Shown here: one piece after another, positions 23,441 to 31,199 of the stretch
Position numbering within the stretch: position 1 is the first letter of the stretch
How the letters are laid out: every line of letters starts with the position of its first letter
Source of the DNA: Desulfobulbus elongatus DSM 2908
GTDB lineage: Bacteria; Desulfobacterota; Desulfobulbia; Desulfobulbales; Desulfobulbaceae
Assembly (NCBI RefSeq): GCF_000621145.1
Contig: NZ_JHZB01000014.1
Location: forward strand, 1-64,000
Length of the DNA: 64,000 nucleotides
Reading direction: 5' to 3'
The notes under the pieces: generated by a model
Told to the model about the DNA's origin: nothing
Seen by the model: only the letters and a program-made list of their open reading frames with translations
Database searches by the model: none
Translations under genes and position numbers: made by a program

Positions 23441-25309
23441 ATGGCCCTGCGTCGCGCCCTGCGTGCCAACATCGCCTTCGCAATCCTGATGATGCTGATC
23501 GTGTGCGCCGCCGTTGCCGGACTCACCTACGTCATCCACCGCCAGAAGAGCACCGCCCTCGCCGAGGCGCTGGCGCACAGCTCCCTGCGGACGCGGGCCT
23601 TCGAGGAACATCTGAGCCGCAGTCTGGAAACCGTTCAGCGGCTCGTCGAGTTCATGGCCGTGGGATCGAAGCCCGAAGAGATGAATGCGCATCTCCGACT
23701 GGCCCTGCGCCAGGTTCCCTTCCTGCGTTCGTTATCCCTGCTGGACGACGGGGGACGCATCGTCGCCAGCTCGAACGACGGCAATGTCGGGCTGCGGGTG
23801 GCAACCGGAGACTATTATCCGCCGGAGCTTTCCTCCGACACCGCCGCCCTGCGGATCGGCCTTCCCTGGGCCGGCCGCGATTTTGTCGAGGGGGAGCCAG
23901 TGTCGGCGGCAAATCCCCTGCCTGCGGACGGTCTCGGCTTCATACCGGTCCTCTGTCGCGCCCGATCCCGCGATGGCACCGTGCGGATAATGGCCGCCCT
24001 CAACCCTGATTCGATACTCAACTATTTCACCCAGTGGCTGACGCCGGACGAAGGATTTGCCGAGGTTTTGCGTTATGACCTGGTCCTGTTGCTGACCACC
24101 GGCACGACTGTTCTCACCGGCGGACAGCACGGCGACCGGGTGTTGGCGCGGCTGTTGCGTGAAGCCGAAATCGGCCGGTATCATGGCGAACAGGAAGGGA
24201 CGAAGCAAACGGTCACCGCTTTCCGGGCCGCGCGGCATTTTCCGCTGGTGGTGGTGACCCACCTGTATCGCGACCAGGCCCTGGCGGGTTGGCGGCAGGA
24301 GTGCGGCAGGATGCTGCTGCTGGCGATCCCGGCGCTGCTGGCCGTGTTCTATCTGGCCGCCGTCCTGTACCGGCGGCAGCAGCGCGTCGCCGCCGAGCGG
24401 GAAGCGGTCCGGCGGCACGACTACGAACGCCTGGCCGCCACGGTGTTTGAAACGGTTCTGGAGGCGGTTGTGGTCACCGATGGCGAGCGCCGTATTGTGG
24501 CGGTGAATCCGGCCTTTACCCGGATCACCGGCTACAGCGCCGAAGAAGTGGTCGGGGCGGATCTCTCCCTTTTGGCCAGCGGCTACCACACCGATGAGTT
24601 TCTCCAGGCCATGCAGCACTCGTTGGCCACCCAGGGGCGTTGGGAGGGGGAGGTTCGTAATCGACGCAAAAACGGAGAAATATTTGTGGCGTGGCAGTCG
24701 ATCAGCCAGGTGCGCGACGACAGCGGCCGCATCGTCCATCAGGTGACCGGGCTGTCCGACATCACCGATTACTGTGCCGAGGCCGAGCGCATCTCCCATC
24801 TGGCCCATCACGATCTGCTCACCGGCCTGCCCAACCGGGCGCTGCTGCTCGACCGTCTGCGCCAGGGGATCCGCCAGGCACACCGCGATTCCAGGCACCT
24901 GGTGCTGCTCTTCCTCGATCTCGACAAGTTCAAACCGGTCAACGATCGGCTCGGTCATACCGTGGGCGACCGCCTGCTGCAGGTGCTGGCGGACCGGCTC
25001 AGGCGGGAGGTGCGCGCTGCCGACACCCTGGCTCGGCTGGGCGGGGACGAATTTGTCGTTGTGCTCCATGCGGTCAAAAACATCCGGGCCGGCGCGGTGG
25101 TGGCGGAAAAGGTCCGCCGGGCGGTGGAGCAGCCGTTTCTGATCGGCGCGCACACGGTCACCGTTTCGGCGAGCATAGGAGTTGCCGTGTATCCCGACCA
25201 CGCCGAGGATGAGGAACGGCTGCTCGCCTGCGCCGACAAGGCCATGTACCGGGCCAAGGCAGCGGGCGGCAACCGGTTCGAGGTGTGGCGGGAAGGCGGG
25301 GAAGAGTGA
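23441..25309 (+). CDS. Membrane diguanylate cyclase with periplasmic sensor, PAS and GGDEF domains
   Basis: A 622-residue protein. A first membrane helix at about residues 8-30 and a second at about 286-308 enclose a ~250-residue periplasmic region of dCache-like character. A PAS domain follows (AVVVTDGERRIVAVNPAFTRITGYSAEEVVG, about 345-450). The C-terminal cyclase domain has LGGDEFVVVLH near residue 534, with an intact GGDEF motif and normal DxLTGLPNR entry. It should synthesise c-di-GMP. A classical RxxD inhibitory site was not identified with certainty. The ATG at 23441 is used; a TTG nine bases upstream is possible. Coupling to the binding protein suggests ligand-controlled c-di-GMP production. 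Confidence 0.87.
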   Translation: MALRRALRANIAFAILMMLIVCAAVAGLTYVIHRQKSTALAEALAHSSLRTRAFEEHLSRSLETVQRLVEFMAVGSKPEEMNAHLRLALRQVPFLRSLSLLDDGGRIVASSNDGNVGLRVATGDYYPPELSSDTAALRIGLPWAGRDFVEGEPVSAANPLPADGLGFIPVLCRARSRDGTVRIMAALNPDSILNYFTQWLTPDEGFAEVLRYDLVLLLTTGTTVLTGGQHGDRVLARLLREAEIGRYHGEQEGTKQTVTAFRAARHFPLVVVTHLYRDQALAGWRQECGRMLLLAIPALLAVFYLAAVLYRRQQRVAAEREAVRRHDYERLAATVFETVLEAVVVTDGERRIVAVNPAFTRITGYSAEEVVGADLSLLASGYHTDEFLQAMQHSLATQGRWEGEVRNRRKNGEIFVAWQSISQVRDDSGRIVHQVTGLSDITDYCAEAERISHLAHHDLLTGLPNRALLLDRLRQGIRQAHRDSRHLVLLFLDLDKFKPVNDRLGHTVGDRLLQVLADRLRREVRAADTLARLGGDEFVVVLHAVKNIRAGAVVAEKVRRAVEQPFLIGAHTVTVSASIGVAVYPDHAEDEERLLACADKAMYRAKAAGGNRFEVWREGGEE

Positions 25310-25358
25310 GCGGACAAAAGCGCCCATCATGCCGGGGAAGCCGGTGGAGATGAACGGC

Positions 25359-26714
25359 ATGACCGGATGGCTGCGGCGACTTTTTCCCCGTGCGCACGCG
25401 ACCGCAGCCGGGTTGCCTTCCCTCCTGCCGCTGCTGTTGCCGCTTTTCTGTCTCCCCTGGTTTTTTTCCCTCCCCGGCGTCTATCTCTTCGACGACTACA
25501 TCACCCCCCTGAATGATCCCGCCTCCCAGGGACTGGGCGCGTTCCTGGCGCAGTTGGGTGCCACCATCAGGCCTTTGACCAAATTGACCTATGCGGTGGA
25601 AGCCTCCCTGGGCCTGGATACGGTCGATTGCCGGCGGATCGTGCAGATAGCGATGCACGCGGGCAACGGGGTCCTCTTCTTGCTCCTGCTCCGGCGACTG
25701 GTCCCGGAGCACAGACAGGACATGCCGTTGCTGTTGGCCGTGGCCGCGCTCTACCTGCTCCATCCGATCCAGGCGGAGAAGGTGCTCGCCGTCGCCGGTC
25801 GCCCGACCCTGCTGATGGAAGGCCTGCTCCTGGGGGCGATGCTCGCCGCGGCCGGGGGACGGTATGCCGCCGCCATGCTGCTGTTTGCCGCCAGCCTGCT
25901 GGCCAGGGAGACGGCCCTGGTATTCCTGCCGCTGCTGGCAATGCTGCTGCCAGCCTCGCGGGATCGGGAGCGGTGGCTGCTTGCGCTCGTGACCGTGCTG
26001 GTCGTCGGCCTGTTGGCGGCTGTGCCGCGCTACCGGGCTCTTTTCGATTTCTCCTTTGCAGCGCGGGATGTGGCGTCCAGTTGCATCCAGCAGGTTTCTG
26101 CCCTTCCCCTCGGTTTTTCACTCTATTTCGCCCCCTGGAACCTGAGCATCGACCACGGCGAGCACTTGGCGGCCAGCGCCGGCGATCCGCTCTTTCTCGG
26201 CGGTGTCCTGAATTACATTTTTTTGCTATCGCTCGCGTGCTACGGCGGCCGTCGGGGCAGGCTCGCGGCCCTGTGGATCCTGGCCGCCATCATGCCCACG
26301 CAGAGTTGCATCCCGAAGCTGGATGCACTCACCGAGCGGCCGTTTGCCCTGGCCCTGCCCGGCTGCCTGCTCTGTCTGCTGTGGCTGGGCCGCCGCATCG
26401 TGACGGCCAGGATGCCCCGCCCGGTCATGGCCGGTGCCCTGGTCGCGACAATTGCGGTACTGGCCGTTGCGACGGCCACGCGGTCGTTGCTGTACCGGAA
26501 TGAGTCGGCTATATGGAAAGATGCGATGGTAAAGAGCGCAACCAACATCCGCCCCCATCTCAACTCTGCGGCGCTGTTGATCGGCGAAGGCAGGACCGGC
26601 GAGGCGCGGGCCGTCCTGCTCCGCGCCTGGGCGATCGACCCGTTCGACGCCGAACTGGCGGACGCGCTGCAACACATGCAATATCAACAATTGCTCAAGG
26701 AAAACGATCAATGA
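25359..26714 (+). CDS. TMTC-like GT-C membrane protein (putative protein O-glycosyltransferase)
   Basis: About 451 residues with roughly ten hydrophobic helices and a short TPR-like soluble C-terminus (IRPHLNSAALLIGEGRTGEARAVLLRAWAI). The first loop has FDDYITPLND, the acidic pair typical of GT-C transferases. Further on is HPIQAEKVLAVAGR, matching the HPIHTEAV-type motif of TMTC O-mannosyltransferase relatives. The donor would be a lipid-linked sugar and the acceptor a secreted protein, but neither is shown. The ATG at 25359 has GGAG at good spacing; 25350 and 25329 are alternatives. The stop overlaps the next start (ATGA), linking it to the secreted HExxH protein, a possible client. Confidence 0.6.
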   Translation: MTGWLRRLFPRAHATAAGLPSLLPLLLPLFCLPWFFSLPGVYLFDDYITPLNDPASQGLGAFLAQLGATIRPLTKLTYAVEASLGLDTVDCRRIVQIAMHAGNGVLFLLLLRRLVPEHRQDMPLLLAVAALYLLHPIQAEKVLAVAGRPTLLMEGLLLGAMLAAAGGRYAAAMLLFAASLLARETALVFLPLLAMLLPASRDRERWLLALVTVLVVGLLAAVPRYRALFDFSFAARDVASSCIQQVSALPLGFSLYFAPWNLSIDHGEHLAASAGDPLFLGGVLNYIFLLSLACYGGRRGRLAALWILAAIMPTQSCIPKLDALTERPFALALPGCLLCLLWLGRRIVTARMPRPVMAGALVATIAVLAVATATRSLLYRNESAIWKDAMVKSATNIRPHLNSAALLIGEGRTGEARAVLLRAWAIDPFDAELADALQHMQYQQLLKENDQ

Positions 26715-27430
26715 AACGCCTGTTGCCGATGGTGTTGTTGTTCTCGCTGGTTCCGGCGGGGCACGCGGAGGTCTCCTGCATCAAGAAGGACAAATCCTGC
26801 GACCGCAAGGAGCAGTGCATGTATGAGCGACAGATCGAGATGAAGAAACAACTGCAAACCCTGTATGGCGATGCCGATTTGCGGAAGCAGGCTGTGGATC
26901 TGGCCACCAAGGAGTATCCGGGAAAGGATCAGGTCACGTTGATCCAGCGGTCGCACCGGGCCCGCGACATTTTCCAGGAATTGTTCGAGAAAAAGGTCAT
27001 GGACGGCAAGACCATCAAGCTGACGAAATGCGGTGATCAGCCGAGCGACAACCCGGGTATCAGAAATCCATACTCCATGTACACCGACCAGAACTGCGAC
27101 ATCCACTACGTCAACGATCGGGATCAGGAGGCCAGCAAGGAGGAGGCGCTGGCCCTCAACACCTGCGCGGAGTTCAATGCCGCCGCCCGCGTCCATGAAC
27201 TCTGGCACGTGAACCGCTGCCAGTGGGCCAAGGCGAATCCATCGGAACCCGCTGCCGACCGCCGGGATCTCGACACCTATATCAATGAGGAAAAGCAGGC
27301 GTATCAGCACGAGATTTCCTATCTCGAGGAAGAAAAATCGTGGCAGAAGCAGCGCTGCACCCCGACAAAGCAGCAGGCCAAGAATGCCGGAAAAACAATC
27401 CAGCAGCTGATGAATCAGCTCGGACTCTAA
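26711..27430 (+). CDS. Secreted cysteine-rich protein with a HExxH zinc-protease-like motif
   Basis: 239 residues with a signal peptide (MKRLLPMVLLFSLVPAGHA) and several cysteines in the mature part. Residues 162-166 are HELWH, a zincin HExxH motif. About 27 residues later NEEKQAYQHE offers a candidate third ligand (E193/E194), the spacing seen in gluzincins. The C-terminal third is charged and likely helical. I do not recognise a named family; metalloprotease activity is inferred from the motif alone. The start overlaps the TMTC-like gene by four bases and the HEAT-like gene follows after 17 bases, so all three should be made together. Confidence 0.6.
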   Translation: MKRLLPMVLLFSLVPAGHAEVSCIKKDKSCDRKEQCMYERQIEMKKQLQTLYGDADLRKQAVDLATKEYPGKDQVTLIQRSHRARDIFQELFEKKVMDGKTIKLTKCGDQPSDNPGIRNPYSMYTDQNCDIHYVNDRDQEASKEEALALNTCAEFNAAARVHELWHVNRCQWAKANPSEPAADRRDLDTYINEEKQAYQHEISYLEEEKSWQKQRCTPTKQQAKNAGKTIQQLMNQLGL

Positions 27431-27447
27431 GCGGAACGAGGCGCGCG

Positions 27448-28488
27448 ATGAGACAGACGATGGCGGCGGTCATGGCCGTTCTGCTGATGGGGGAATGGGC
27501 GGCGGCCAAAAGCATTGCGGTCACGAAGTTCGAAGAGATCGACGATGCCGGGGCGGCCTACGAGGCTCGCTGCGTCCGGGGCCAGACAAACGAGGACGAG
27601 TGCCGCTCGCTCAGGGCGCTGCTCTACCTCGCTCTGGAGGACGAGCTGAGGGTGATGCAATGGACCAACACCGAGGACAACATCGAACCGGCGATCAGGG
27701 CACTGAGGGTGCCGGACAGGGATGTGCAGTTGAGAGCTCTGCAGGTGATCGGCAAATGGCCGCAGCATCCGGAGGTGCAGCAGGCGGTCCGCCCCTTTCT
27801 GCTGGATGCGAGTCCGCTGCAGGCCTATACCGCCGCGAAGATTCTGGAGCGCTCCCCTGACCAGGGGGTGGCGCGGGTGGCGAAGCAGTTGCTCGCCAAT
27901 CGCGGGCCAACGATGCATAGCGGCACCCTGCCACTGTATGCCGGCGCCGAACACCCGAACTTTGCGGAACACGGGCTGCAAAAATATCCGCACAGCACGC
28001 CCCTGGATCTGGCCGATGTCTATGCGGACGGGTACAGGGCCGCCGGTTTCGCCACCACCGATCCCGTGGAGCAGGTGCTGGCCTTTTATCGCGGGGCGAC
28101 CGGGCAGAATGCAATGGACCGCGCCGAGTTCGACCGCAGGAGAGCGGCGTCGCAGCAGGCTGTGGAGGGCAAGTTGGCCGGCAATGCCAAACTGAAGGAA
28201 ATCGAGGCGCTGGCCAAGAAATTCGCAGAGACGATGGCCCCGGCCATCCTGACCAGGGTGGAGGAACTGAGCAAGGAAATCACCGCCTCAGCCTCCGCCG
28301 ATATCATTGGCGAGGCCCTGTTCAAGCTGACCCCGCCGCCGGGGCACAGCGGCGATCCGGCCCTCGAGGGCGGGCACTATTTCTTTGTCGCCACGAAGAA
28401 CGAGGTGCCGGTGCAAATGGTCCTGGTCTATGTTGACGACTATCTCGCCAGGACGGTCATCCAGCTGGCCTGGGCCCTGGTCCAGTGA
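27448..28488 (+). CDS. Secreted HEAT-repeat-like protein of unknown function
   Basis: 346 residues starting with a signal peptide (MRQTMAAVMAVLLMGEWAAA). A middle region shows HEAT-like helices (IEPAIRALRVPDRDVQLRALQVIGKW, then VQQAVRPFLLDASPLQAYTAAKIL). After it comes a region with a long charged helix (KLAGNAKLKEIEALAKKFAETMAP) and a C-terminal beta-rich stretch (HYFFVATKNEVPVQMVLVYVDDYLART). No catalytic motif is visible. CGAGG lies before the ATG. Its place behind the HExxH protein suggests a partner, inhibitor or scaffold, but that is only context. Confidence 0.6.
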   Translation: MRQTMAAVMAVLLMGEWAAAKSIAVTKFEEIDDAGAAYEARCVRGQTNEDECRSLRALLYLALEDELRVMQWTNTEDNIEPAIRALRVPDRDVQLRALQVIGKWPQHPEVQQAVRPFLLDASPLQAYTAAKILERSPDQGVARVAKQLLANRGPTMHSGTLPLYAGAEHPNFAEHGLQKYPHSTPLDLADVYADGYRAAGFATTDPVEQVLAFYRGATGQNAMDRAEFDRRRAASQQAVEGKLAGNAKLKEIEALAKKFAETMAPAILTRVEELSKEITASASADIIGEALFKLTPPPGHSGDPALEGGHYFFVATKNEVPVQMVLVYVDDYLARTVIQLAWALVQ

Positions 28489-28545
28489 CCGGGCCGTCCA
28501 TCCCTGTTTTTCGGCCCGAGCGGCTGATACACCTCGGAGGTCTCC

Positions 28546-29775
28546 ATGGACAGTGAGCGACACCAACAGCGGGAAGCTGCTGCCTTGCCCCTGGCGGGCC
28601 TGCGGGTACTGGAACTGGGGCATAATATCATGGGACCGGCCTGCGGGCTGATCCTGGCCGATCTGGGAGCCGAGGTCTACAAGGTCGAGCGGCCGGGCAG
28701 GGGCGACGATACCCGCTGGCTGCAGGGGTTCGGCGCCGGCTTCTTCACCTGTTTCAACCGCAATAAAAAAAGCCTGGGCATCGATCTCAAGCACGACCGG
28801 GGGCGGGATCTCTTTCTCCGGCTGGTGGAACGGGTCGATGTGCTGATCGAGAATTTCGCCCCCGGCACCGTCGACCGGCTCGGCATCGGTGCCGATGTTT
28901 GTCGCCGCCGCAACCCCCGCCTGATTTTCTGTGCGCTGAAGGGCTTCATGCCCGGCCCCTACGCCCACCGCCCGGCCCTGGACGAGGTGGTGCAGATGAT
29001 GGCCGGACTGGCCTACATGACCGGGCCGAGCGGCAAGCCGATGCGGGCCGGCGCCTCGGTCACCGACGTTCTCAGCGGCGGCTTCGGCGCAATCGGCATC
29101 CTCGCCGCCCTGCTCCAACGGCAGCAGACCGGCCTGGGCCAGGTGGTGCAGGCCTCGCTGTTCGAATCGGTGGCCTTCCTCATGGGGCAGCACATGGCCG
29201 GGGCGGCGGTGTCCGGGCAGGTGCCGCCGCCCATGCCGGAGCGCGGCCGCACCTGGTCCGTGTACGAGCTGTTTACCACCAGCGACCACCAGCAGGTCTT
29301 CGTCGGTATCACCTCGGACCGGCACTGGCGGCGATTCTGCGCCACCTTCGGCTTCGACGACTGGGCCGGGGATGCGAGGCTGGCCACCAATCAGGACCGA
29401 CTCGAGGCGCGCTCCTGGTTTTTTCCCGAATTGCAGGAGCGGCTGCACCGGTTGAGCAAGGCCGAACTGATGGCCCTGGCCGAGCGGGCGGGCATCCCCT
29501 TTGCTCCGGTGAACGGGCCGGTCGATCTGTGGGACGATCCCCATATGAACGTATCCGGCGGACTGGCAGAAACCGAGACGCCGGGCGGCGGGCGGGTCAA
29601 GCTGCCCAAGCTGCCGCTGCGCCTCGACGGCCGTTCCTTTGACCTTCGCCTGCAACCGCCGGAGGTCGGCGAAGGGGCGGCCGATATCCTGCAACTGGCC
29701 GGCGTGTCCGACGACGAACTCGAGCAACTGATGGCGGCGGGCATCGTGGCGGTGCGGCCCTGCCGGCCGGCATGA
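28546..29775 (+). CDS. Class III CoA-transferase (CaiB/BaiF family)
   Basis: 409 residues with the family's N-terminal signature LPLAGLRVLELGHNIMGPACGLILADLGAEVYKVERPGRGDDTR. LIENFAPGTVDRLGIG and RPALDEVVQMMAGLAYMTG follow; the Asp in PALDEVVQ is where the catalytic aspartate forms the acyl anhydride. The enzyme moves CoA between carboxylic acids; the substrate is not readable. GGAGG precedes the ATG. It follows the HEAT-like gene by 57 bases and so may share its transcript, though its metabolic role looks unrelated. Confidence 0.85.
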   Translation: MDSERHQQREAAALPLAGLRVLELGHNIMGPACGLILADLGAEVYKVERPGRGDDTRWLQGFGAGFFTCFNRNKKSLGIDLKHDRGRDLFLRLVERVDVLIENFAPGTVDRLGIGADVCRRRNPRLIFCALKGFMPGPYAHRPALDEVVQMMAGLAYMTGPSGKPMRAGASVTDVLSGGFGAIGILAALLQRQQTGLGQVVQASLFESVAFLMGQHMAGAAVSGQVPPPMPERGRTWSVYELFTTSDHQQVFVGITSDRHWRRFCATFGFDDWAGDARLATNQDRLEARSWFFPELQERLHRLSKAELMALAERAGIPFAPVNGPVDLWDDPHMNVSGGLAETETPGGGRVKLPKLPLRLDGRSFDLRLQPPEVGEGAADILQLAGVSDDELEQLMAAGIVAVRPCRPA

Positions 29776-29817
29776 ACGGAGTCATCTGCCGCTTGCAATG
29801 AGCGAGAGAGGGGCGGA

Positions 29818-30930
29818 ATGTCGCTGACGGGTTGTTTATCCGCGCTGGTTGTCCTCGTGTTTTTGATGACGGCGCCGCCCGGTGCCGGTGCCGCACCCCT
29901 GACCTGCCGGGAGATACAGTCCCATATGGACGGGCTGAAGCTGACCATCAGGAAGGCTGCCGGCAAGGAGGCTGCCGCGCGGGCCAGGGCCGAGCTTGAC
30001 CGTCTGACCGCGCAGGCGGCCCAGGTCTGCGCAGCTCAAGGCACAGCCGAGGCATCCGCTCGGAAAGGTCCGGCAAAGAGCAAGAAAGCCGTTTCGGAAG
30101 GCGTGACCAAAGCCAAGGTGGCCACTCCAAAAGGCGCGGCCAAAGTCAAAGGCGCTGCCCCCAAAGGGGCGGATGCGGGCAATGCCGGGATCGCGGACCA
30201 GAAAGACGTTCTTTTTCCTCAAGCCGTCGTGGGGCAGGCCGAAACGCCGGAGGAGGAATCCCGCCGCCGGCGGGACATGATCAACCGGCTCGGCCAGCCG
30301 GTGCCCGGTCTGCCCAGGACGGGAGCGGGCACGGTGATGCGCGCCATCCCCCTCGAAGGGATGATCGTGATCGAAGGCGCCACCGCCTCGACCCTGTACG
30401 GCAAGGTCAGGCAGGAACTGAGCTATACCATTCGGGAGACCTTTGTCGGCAACCTGATCGTCAGCCGATCCCGGAACCCGGGCACGGGCCGCTCCGGCAG
30501 CCGCGAGGACTACGTCATCCAGACCCTGTCCACCGAGATCGACGTCGAACGCTTCAGCGGCCGGGGCTGCGCCAAATACACCGGCTCCCCGCCGGTGTGC
30601 ACCCAATGGCACCGCATCGACCTGTGGCAGATCGCCGACGGCGAAGAGTATCCCGGCAGGGCCGATGGCGTGGTCACCGCAACCAGCGACGGCCGGGGGA
30701 TGATCCTCCGGGTCGATGGCCCGGTTATCGAGTTCGGTTCCTCCGAGGGGCCGGTGGGTATCAGGTCCGGTTGCGGCGGCACGCTCAGGATGGCGGTCAG
30801 CCGTGACGAAGTCGGGCAGTGGCTGCGCCGCCAGACCGTGCGGATCAAGCGGGAGACGGGCAAAACCGTGCCCGGCTGCCGCCCCGGTTCCTCCCTCACC
30901 CTGGAGTTGCGCATCGGGCCCGATGCGTGA
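29818..30930 (+). CDS. Secreted protein with a Lys/Ala-rich segment, function unknown
   Basis: 370 residues. An N-terminal signal sequence (about residues 5-26, ending AGAAP) is followed by a helical region. A basic Lys/Ala-rich stretch then repeats the pattern K(A/V)(K/A)..PKGA at about residues 80-125 and resembles histone-H1-like tails. The C-terminal ~220 residues look beta-rich with four cysteines (GRGCAKYTGSPPVCTQW; SGCGGTL; VPGCRPGS) that could form disulfides. I do not recognise the family. It follows the CoA-transferase by 42 bases. Confidence 0.55.
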   Translation: MSLTGCLSALVVLVFLMTAPPGAGAAPLTCREIQSHMDGLKLTIRKAAGKEAAARARAELDRLTAQAAQVCAAQGTAEASARKGPAKSKKAVSEGVTKAKVATPKGAAKVKGAAPKGADAGNAGIADQKDVLFPQAVVGQAETPEEESRRRRDMINRLGQPVPGLPRTGAGTVMRAIPLEGMIVIEGATASTLYGKVRQELSYTIRETFVGNLIVSRSRNPGTGRSGSREDYVIQTLSTEIDVERFSGRGCAKYTGSPPVCTQWHRIDLWQIADGEEYPGRADGVVTATSDGRGMILRVDGPVIEFGSSEGPVGIRSGCGGTLRMAVSRDEVGQWLRRQTVRIKRETGKTVPGCRPGSSLTLELRIGPDA

Positions 30931-31020
30931 CCGGCGACGGAGTCGGCGTTGAGCGGCCAAAGATTCCCAGGGGGATTCGGCGGGACTGACAGCAACCGAG
31001 GTCGAGGCACACTGTCGAGT

Positions 31021-31037
31021 GGATAGAATTTCTATCC
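31021..31037. promoter_or_regulatory. Perfect palindrome upstream of the muramidase-hydrolase gene (possible operator)
   Basis: GGATAGAA-T-TTCTATCC: an 8-bp inverted repeat with one central base. It stands out from the GC-rich surroundings, about 160 bases before the ATG at 31200. No regulator can be named. Confidence 0.35.
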
Positions 31038-31199
31038 GTTTCCTCTTCGTTTTTTCTCGCTTGCCTTTCCCGGGGAAACAGCGAATACTCGTCGACTGCG
31101 GATGGGGGCGGCGCCATCGGCCCGTCCCCGCCCCCACACCCAAGGGAGCGGATCCGCAGTATTTTTCTTGAACCTATATTTTCTGCATCGGAGGACGCA

